Shown: positions 8,838 through 12,761 of the stretch, in pieces
Layout: the number at the start of each line of letters is the position of its first letter
Position numbering within the stretch: the first letter of the stretch is position 1
Source of the DNA: Pseudomonadota bacterium
GTDB taxonomy: Bacteria > Pseudomonadota > Alphaproteobacteria > Rhizobiales > Xanthobacteraceae
Direction of reading: 5' to 3'
Assembly: GCA_023391175.1 (NCBI GenBank)
Contig: JAEWBL010000616.1
Span: forward strand, 1 to 12,761
Length of the DNA stretch: 12,761 nt
The notes under the pieces: model-generated
Told to the model about the DNA's origin: nothing
What the model saw: only the letters and a program-made list of their open reading frames with translations
The model's database searches: none
Program-made: the position numbers and the translations under genes

Positions 8838-9122
8838 ATGGCTTCGGATACGGAGCTTGCCGAATGGCTCGGCTCGATGCTCAAGGCGGTGGGCACGACG
8901 CAGGCCCACACCATGGTGCAGCATTACATTCTGCGAGACATCGTCACCCAGCTCGCCGGGCTGCAAGATCGACCGGACAGCTTCATCGCCGACATGTTCG
9001 AGCGCGTCAGCGGTCTCGTCGACCAGTGCGAGTTGGCCGGGAAGCCGGACATCGAAGCCGAAATGCGTTGGTATGCGGAGACGTTCTTTACCTCGATCGG
9101 CAAGACGCTCGAGTCGAAATGA
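8838..9122 (+). CDS. Unknown small helical protein, 94 residues
   Basis: I do not recognise this family. The sequence is soluble, mildly acidic and predicted to be mostly helical: amphipathic stretches TELAEWLGSMLKAV, HTMVQHYILRDIVTQLAGL, SFIADMFERVSGLVDQCEL and PDIEAEMRWYAETFFTSIGKTL are joined by short turns (QDRPD, AGKPD). There is no signal peptide or membrane segment, and one cysteine (in DQCEL). The ATG is preceded by a GGAAG purine run about seven to eight bases upstream. The frame stays open upstream to 8667, but without a good site. A hairpin starts at the stop codon. It stands alone between the divergent 48-residue gene and the convergent outer-membrane protein gene. Coding status is likely from codon bias and the ribosome-binding site. 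Confidence 0.7.
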   Translation: MASDTELAEWLGSMLKAVGTTQAHTMVQHYILRDIVTQLAGLQDRPDSFIADMFERVSGLVDQCELAGKPDIEAEMRWYAETFFTSIGKTLESK

Positions 9123-9142
9123 GGCGCAAAGCCTCATGAGGC
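9119..9142 (+). terminator. Hairpin overlapping the stop codon of the 94-residue gene
   Basis: ATGAGGC (9119-9125) pairs with GCCTCAT (9131-9137) around GCAAA, and the 5' arm contains the TGA stop. The right arm is also part of the palindrome GCCTCATGAGGC (9131-9142), so two structures are mutually exclusive. No U-tract follows; it may act as a transcript end or be incidental. Confidence 0.35.
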
Positions 9143-9308
9143 ACGGACGCGACCCCGCCTCCGCGCGTGGTTCGCCAGACCTTCTGCGACGAAGGGGGTT
9201 CGGCGAATTGCGTCACGGAGGCGGATCGGCCGCGCCGGTCCACGGATCGAGGCTCGGCCTCGCTCATGGCCAGACATCCCTGGCGAGGAAGCCCGGCCGC
9301 TTCGGGAT

Positions 9309-10163
9309 TTACTTGTGCAGCAGCGCCGTCTGCTGGGTCGGCGCCGGCGGGTTCCAAAGCGGAACGATGATGCGGCCCCACAGTCGCGTATCGTTGCCGC
9401 CGTAGTTCTGCTCATAGACGTCGGTGGTGAGGTAGGCCTGCAGGATCACCGGCCCGAAGTCATAGCCGACAAGACCGCCGATCGCGAACTGGCTCTGCTT
9501 CTGGTAGAAGGGGATCGGGTTGTTCAGGTCGGTCGAGTAATAGGCCACCGGGCCGATTTCGAACTTGCCGAACTTCTTGGTGGCGGTCAGATCGACGTTC
9601 AGGAAGTTCGGGTTGATCGTGTTGCTGACGCCATTCGCCTGGATACCCCAGATGGCATTCGCCGTCAGGTTCCAGCCATCCGCGGTATAGCTGAGGGCGA
9701 AGCGCTGGTTGAACGAGGTCGAATCGAAAGCGACACCCGTATTCACGCCGAGATAGAAGCCGGCCATGTAGCTGAAGCCGAAGCCGTTTCCGAGATCCCA
9801 CGCCACCTGGGCGGCGAAGAACGGATTATAGAATCCGGAAGTATAATCGCCGTTCTGGACCCCGACGCCCACCACAGGAACCGCCGTCAGAAGCTGCAGT
9901 CGTCCGCCGAACAAGAACACGGGCGTGGCCCAGGCGAGTACTGGAATGTCTACGCCGACGCAGGTGCTGTCCGGCGAGGTATTGCGGCAGCCGTAATCGG
10001 CCGTATTGACCGCATACACACCTTCCGGCAGCGGCGCGCCGGCCGCCAGACCCACGGTTTCACCTGGCTGGGTCACGGAGCCGGCGTGTGCGGGCAGGGC
10101 TTCGGGCAGCATGGCTGCCGCAGACAAAGCGGCTACGGCCGCCATTCTTGCGAATGTCGTCAT
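9309..10163 (-). CDS. SphA-type outer-membrane protein (phenol meta-pathway family, COG4313-like)
   Basis: Predicted outer-membrane beta-barrel of 284 residues. Residues 1-27 form a signal peptide (hydrophobic AAVAALSAAAML, cleavage after PAHA). The mature part is made of alternating amphipathic strands rich in Gly, Tyr, Phe and Asn: GFYNPFFAAQVAWDLGNGFGFSYMAGFYLGV, FNQRFALSYTADGWNLTANAIWGI, NPNFLNVDLTATKKFGKFEIGPVAYY and FAIGGLVGYDFGPVILQAYLTTDVYEQNYGG, ending in WGRIIVPLW. This pattern fits the family annotated as involved in the meta-pathway of phenol degradation or as transporter SphA. Members are often near aromatic catabolism genes, but none is visible here. Cys58 and Cys67 in the early loop may form a disulfide. 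GGAGG five bases before the ATG fixes the start. Barrel location is well supported, the substrate is not. Confidence 0.82.
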   Translation of the reverse strand: MTTFARMAAVAALSAAAMLPEALPAHAGSVTQPGETVGLAAGAPLPEGVYAVNTADYGCRNTSPDSTCVGVDIPVLAWATPVFLFGGRLQLLTAVPVVGVGVQNGDYTSGFYNPFFAAQVAWDLGNGFGFSYMAGFYLGVNTGVAFDSTSFNQRFALSYTADGWNLTANAIWGIQANGVSNTINPNFLNVDLTATKKFGKFEIGPVAYYSTDLNNPIPFYQKQSQFAIGGLVGYDFGPVILQAYLTTDVYEQNYGGNDTRLWGRIIVPLWNPPAPTQQTALLHK

Positions 10164-10231
10164 TTTTTCCTCCGAAAGGCGGAGCCCTGGACCGCCGTCC
10201 CAACGGCAGGGCTCGTCGCTGGCGCTTCCTT

Positions 10232-10247
10232 CGGCGCTAATGCGCCG
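10232..10247. repeat. Perfect inverted repeat in the leader of the SphA-like gene
   Basis: CGGCGC (10232-10237) and GCGCCG (10242-10247) flank the loop TAAT. On the plus strand it is followed by the pyrimidine run CTCTCTTTTC, like an intrinsic terminator, although no plus-strand gene precedes it. On the minus strand it lies about 70-85 bases before the SphA-like ATG, where it could be an operator or leader hairpin. Confidence 0.4.
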
Positions 10248-10395
10248 CTCTCTTTTCAGCCCAAGGCATCGAGGCCATGGACAGCATCCCTGCCCGGCCC
10301 GCGAACGGGAGACGAGCGGAGTGGGCACTTCGGACAAACGCCCGGAGTGCAGAGGCATCAAACGGGGAATGCTAACGGCAGCGTGTCACGACCTT

Positions 10396-10426
10396 AGCGG
10401 CGCGGGGATAAAACCCAGGCGCCGCT
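10396..10426. repeat. Strong GC hairpin in the divergent gap
   Basis: AGCGGCGC (10396-10403) pairs perfectly with GCGCCGCT (10419-10426). Inside, GGG pairs with CCC around an A-rich loop, leaving a small AG bulge. Such an 11-pair structure is unusual for random sequence and could belong to a leader RNA or small RNA on either strand. Confidence 0.45.
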
Positions 10427-10722
10427 CGGGACCTTCGAGGATGCCCGGTATCCCTTGTCCGGGTCCTTGAAGCCGAAGCGGCTTTAACGTTAGCCCAATT
10501 TAAGTGCAGGCAATACTCTTCAAGCGGTCAGGCCGCCCAAATCCAACGCAAACATGTCCGCTGTGACGTTCATGCAACAGTGCCCGAGCTTTGCCGGTGT
10601 TCAGTTGCAGATGGAGCGCGGCGAGGCAGTGGACATCCGGTCGCGGGCGACGGAATGTGTCGGTCTGCTTCGGATTCTGGGGTTCTAGCGAATCCGGCAT
10701 TACCCAAGGTGAGCACGACGCC

Positions 10723-11559
10723 ATGCTCGACATCCACTACCGTGAATACAAAATTCTGCTCCGGCCGCAGCAGTTCTACTCGCCCAAGCGTTTCGAGGAC
10801 TATTGGGACGAGGTGAAGGCGGTCGCCAAAAAGCACGGGGTCGGCGTCGTGACGAACAAGGACGCCTTCCATCGGCAGGTCCGCGAGGTGCTGTTTTACG
10901 ATACCCCCGACTTCGACCTGTACCGGAATTCCTTCATCCTGCGCAAACGCACGTTCTACGACGACGGCTGGCCGCGCCCGGAACATGAACTCGCCCTGAA
11001 ATACCGCAGCCCCGATCGCGAGAAGGCGACGGCGGTCGAGATGGCCCCGCGCATCACCGGTGCGGTCCAGGTGAAGTTCAAGGAAGAAATTCTTCCCCTC
11101 AAGGACGAGCTGGGCGGCACCCGCTCGCTCTTCTCGCACAATTGCATCATTACGTCGCTCGGTGCAGTCCTGAGCCCGGCCCTGAAGAACATCATGACCA
11201 TATTCCCCTCCATGTCGGCGGTGGATGCGGACGGCGATTCCCAGATCGACCTCGTGAACAGCATGGCAGTGGAAGAAATCCAGGTGGACCCCGGCCACTT
11301 CGACTTCGGCCACGGCTATGAGGCAAAGGCGACGATCGCCATCTGGCGCAACCGCGCGTCCGAGCAGTCCCTGGTGGGGGAATTCGCCTTCCAGGCGAAG
11401 TTCGACCACTACAACGAGATCAACGACAAGGCGAAGCGCCTCTCGGAGGAGTTCTTCCGCGACGTGCAGAACATGGCGCCCGAATGGGTGCAGCTCGGCA
11501 CCACAAAGACCGCGATGGTCTATGGCATCGGGGCCAAGGAAGTCGCCCACTCCGAATAG
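10723..11559 (+). CDS. CYTH-like (triphosphate tunnel metalloenzyme superfamily) protein
   Basis: Cytoplasmic protein of 278 residues with features of the CYTH superfamily, whose members bind tri- or polyphosphate in a beta-barrel tunnel (adenylate cyclase CyaB, thiamine triphosphatase). At the N-terminus HYREYKILL (5-13) resembles the ExExK strand but keeps only Glu8-x-Lys10. VREVLFYDTPDFDLYRNSFILRKR (53-76) closely matches the CYTH pattern of tyrosine/aspartate turn followed by an Arg-rich strand. LALKYRSPD (90-98) matches the usual LK-x-P strand. EEIQVDPGHFDFG (184-196) and EFAFQAKF (220-227) look like the later acidic strands. The start is at 10723, with AAGGTGAG nine bases upstream and the signature strand following at once. 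It is first in an operon with two CHR transporter genes, 54 bases upstream of the first. Fold assignment is moderate confidence; enzymatic activity is unproven because the metal-binding motif is reduced. Confidence 0.65.
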   Translation: MLDIHYREYKILLRPQQFYSPKRFEDYWDEVKAVAKKHGVGVVTNKDAFHRQVREVLFYDTPDFDLYRNSFILRKRTFYDDGWPRPEHELALKYRSPDREKATAVEMAPRITGAVQVKFKEEILPLKDELGGTRSLFSHNCIITSLGAVLSPALKNIMTIFPSMSAVDADGDSQIDLVNSMAVEEIQVDPGHFDFGHGYEAKATIAIWRNRASEQSLVGEFAFQAKFDHYNEINDKAKRLSEEFFRDVQNMAPEWVQLGTTKTAMVYGIGAKEVAHSE

Positions 11560-11567
11560 GGATCACG

Positions 11568-11586
11568 GCGGGCCCCACCGGCCCGC
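11568..11586 (+). other. Hairpin between the CYTH-like gene and the first CHR gene
   Basis: GCGGGCC (11568-11574) pairs with GGCCCGC (11580-11586) around CCACC, starting nine bases after the stop codon. A C-rich, not U-rich, stretch follows. It may attenuate or stabilise the transcript and so set different levels for the first gene and the transporter. Confidence 0.4.
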
Positions 11587-11613
11587 TCACCTTCACCCTC
11601 CCGGCGAAAATCC

Positions 11614-12231
11614 ATGAGCGTCACCGAACCGCCGATCCCAGCACCCCCCCCCGCACCCCCTGCCCCGCAGGACGCGCCCGCAACGCAGGTTTCCCTTCTG
11701 GAAATCTTCATCACCTTCCTCATCATCGGCGGCATCAGCTTCGGCGGCGGGGTGGTCGCCTATCTGCGCAACGCGCTAGTCGTTGAGAAGGGCTGGCTGG
11801 ACGAGGAGGAATTCCTCACCGCGCTGGAGATTTCCCAGGCCCTGCCCGGCCTCAATGCCACCAACATGAGCGTCATCGTCGGCGACCGGCTTCGTGGTCC
11901 GGTGGGCGCGATCGTCGGCTTCCTCGGCATGACCCTGCCGGGCGGCCTGCTCGTGTTCGCGCTGGGCATCGTCTATGTGTCGAACCACGGCAACCCCACC
12001 ATGCACAGCATCCTCGCCGGCATCGGTGCCGCCGCCGTGGGGCTGCTCGCAGCGGTGACGGTGCAGATCGGTCACAAGCAGCTGGAGCACCTCAGGGAGA
12101 TCCTGCTCATCCTCATCACCGTGGTGATGGTGAGCTTCCTTCACGTCTCGCTGGTGCTGGTGCTGCTGACCGTGCTGCCGCTTGCCCTCTTCATCTATCG
12201 TCCGGGCCGTGGGGAGGCTGGCGAGCCGTGA
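11614..12231 (+). CDS. Short-chain CHR-family (chromate-type) transporter, first half
   Basis: Inner-membrane protein of 205 residues of the chromate ion transporter (CHR) family, one-domain type. Such proteins usually work as pairs of opposite topology; classical ChrA exports chromate, but many short members have unknown anion substrates. Residues 5-23 are a Pro/Ala-rich cytoplasmic tail, longer than usual. IIGGISFGGGVVAYLRN (37-53) is the first family motif, EKGWLDEEEFLTALEISQALPGLNATN (58-84) the second, and RLRGPVGAIVGFLGMTLPGGLLVF the third. Four or more membrane helices follow, including ILLILITVVMVSFLHVSLVLVLLTVLPLALFIY. The ribosome-binding site is weak (GGCGAAAATCC before ATG), so it may depend on translation of the gene before it. 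Its stop overlaps the start of the second half. Confidence 0.92.
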   Translation: MSVTEPPIPAPPPAPPAPQDAPATQVSLLEIFITFLIIGGISFGGGVVAYLRNALVVEKGWLDEEEFLTALEISQALPGLNATNMSVIVGDRLRGPVGAIVGFLGMTLPGGLLVFALGIVYVSNHGNPTMHSILAGIGAAAVGLLAAVTVQIGHKQLEHLREILLILITVVMVSFLHVSLVLVLLTVLPLALFIYRPGRGEAGEP

Positions 12232-12761
12232 ACAACAATCCGCAAACCGACCTCAGCATCCTCGGCGTCTTCTCGCTCCTCTCGCTCCTCGCCATCGGCG
12301 GCGGAACGGCGGTGCTGCCGGAGATGAAGGCGCTGACCATCGATGCCCACCACTGGCTCACCGATGGCCAGTTCCGCGACATCTACAGCCTAGGGCAGGT
12401 CGCACCGGGGCCGAACATGCTGATGGTGATCGTCATCGGCTATCACGTCGCTGGCACGCCGGGGGCGATCCTCGCCTTCACCGGCTTCTTCCTGCCGGCT
12501 TCGGTGCTGGCGCTCGGCTCCTCGCGGCTGTGGAACCACTTCGACGGCTCGCCCTGGCGTCTCGCCCTTCAGAACGCGCTGGCCCCCATCGTCGTCGGCC
12601 TGATGGCCGCCGGCACCGTCGCGGTCGCCCGAACCGCCATCACCGGCACCGAGACGACGCTGATTGCGGTGGCAGTGTTCGTCCTCGTGTATTTCGGGCC
12701 GAAGATCATCGGGAAAAAGGTCAACCCGGCGCTCTACATCTTCGCCGGCGGGCTCCTCGGC
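12228..12761 (+). CDS. Short-chain CHR-family (chromate-type) transporter, second half, cut by window edge
   Basis: Partner membrane protein of the CHR family; 178 codons are visible before the window ends. It starts with GTG inside the overlap GTGA shared with the stop of the first half, which implies translational coupling and roughly equal amounts of both. GGGGAGG about ten bases upstream can serve as ribosome-binding site. LLAIGGGTAVLPEMKAL (20-36), HHWLTDGQFRDIYSLGQVAPGPNMLMV (41-67) and GAILAFTGFFLPAS are the same three family motifs as in the first half, here with the canonical QxxPGPN. Further helices (PIVVGLMAAGTVAVA, TLIAVAVFVLVYF) follow. Only a few residues after ALYIFAGGLLG are probably missing. 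Confidence 0.93.
   Translation, partial: MNNNPQTDLSILGVFSLLSLLAIGGGTAVLPEMKALTIDAHHWLTDGQFRDIYSLGQVAPGPNMLMVIVIGYHVAGTPGAILAFTGFFLPASVLALGSSRLWNHFDGSPWRLALQNALAPIVVGLMAAGTVAVARTAITGTETTLIAVAVFVLVYFGPKIIGKKVNPALYIFAGGLLG

Larger units (their letters stand above)
10164..10722. other. 559-base gap between divergent genes with several hairpins
   Basis: No supported gene lies here. The left end carries the ribosome-binding site of the SphA-like gene (CCTCC, 10169-10173 on the plus strand). Inverted repeats are CGGCGC-TAAT-GCGCCG (10232-10247), a long hairpin at 10396-10426 and AAGCCG-AAG-CGGCTT (10470-10484). The palindrome TAACGTTA follows the last one. An open frame reaches from 10591 into the CYTH-like gene, but its sequence looks non-coding. 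Both flanking promoters must be in this gap; none matches consensus well enough to name. Its length leaves room for a small RNA or long leaders. Confidence 0.5.

Noticed and set aside
9315..10397. 360-codon frame opposite the SphA-like gene
   Set aside because: The minus strand has a signal peptide, strong ribosome-binding site and beta-barrel pattern; the plus-strand translation has none of these.
10591..10722. Longer start for the CYTH-like protein
   Set aside because: The extra 44 residues are Trp/Arg/Cys-rich and unlike any CYTH N-terminus; the ATG at 10723 has a good ribosome-binding site and the signature strand follows at once.
10570..11550. 326-codon frame opposite the CYTH-like gene
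   Set aside because: Translation is His/Val/Glu-rich shadow sequence with no recognisable motif; the plus strand gives CYTH strands and fits the operon.

Overview
The window is GC-rich chromosomal DNA with dense, well-formed coding regions. It looks like an alphaproteobacterium of the order Hyphomicrobiales (Rhizobiales), perhaps near Xanthobacteraceae. The reasons are a PIMT-like methyltransferase followed by a TolC-family outer-membrane gene, a short group III truncated haemoglobin, codon use strongly biased to G/C, and CCA-encoding tRNA genes. The family-level guess is an inference from gene content, not a database match.

Layout. 1-1289 (-): TolC-family outer-membrane channel, C-terminal end cut by the window edge. 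1447-2109 (-): protein-L-isoaspartate methyltransferase-like protein, probably the gene upstream of tolC. 2353-2808 (+): group III truncated haemoglobin. 2850-4547 (-): secreted protein with signal peptide, CBM5/12 chitin-binding-like module, fibronectin type III domain and a large unrecognised C-terminal domain; a plausible promoter lies just upstream. 4824-5804 (+): family 2 glycosyltransferase with a TTG start. 5888-5961: tRNA-Cys. 6118-7968 (+): MsbA-type ABC exporter, followed by a strong hairpin. 8093-8168 and 8359-8435: tRNA-Asn and tRNA-Pro. 8470-8616 (-): 48-residue single-pass membrane protein. 8838-9122 (+): 94-residue unknown protein. 9309-10163 (-): SphA/phenol-meta-pathway-like outer-membrane protein. 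10164-10722: 559-base gap with several hairpins. 10723 to the end (+): a CYTH-like protein followed by two short CHR-family (chromate-type) transporter halves, the second cut by the window edge.

How the genes relate. Most look like independent housekeeping or envelope functions. The clearest operon is the last one: the CYTH-like gene, a 54-base spacer with a hairpin, then two CHR halves that overlap by four bases and probably form one heterodimeric anion transporter. The CYTH-like partner is the least expected element and the best candidate for something undescribed. The second candidate is the C-terminal domain of the secreted CBM5/12 protein. I see no CRISPR array, insertion sequence, phage gene or recognisable defence system.
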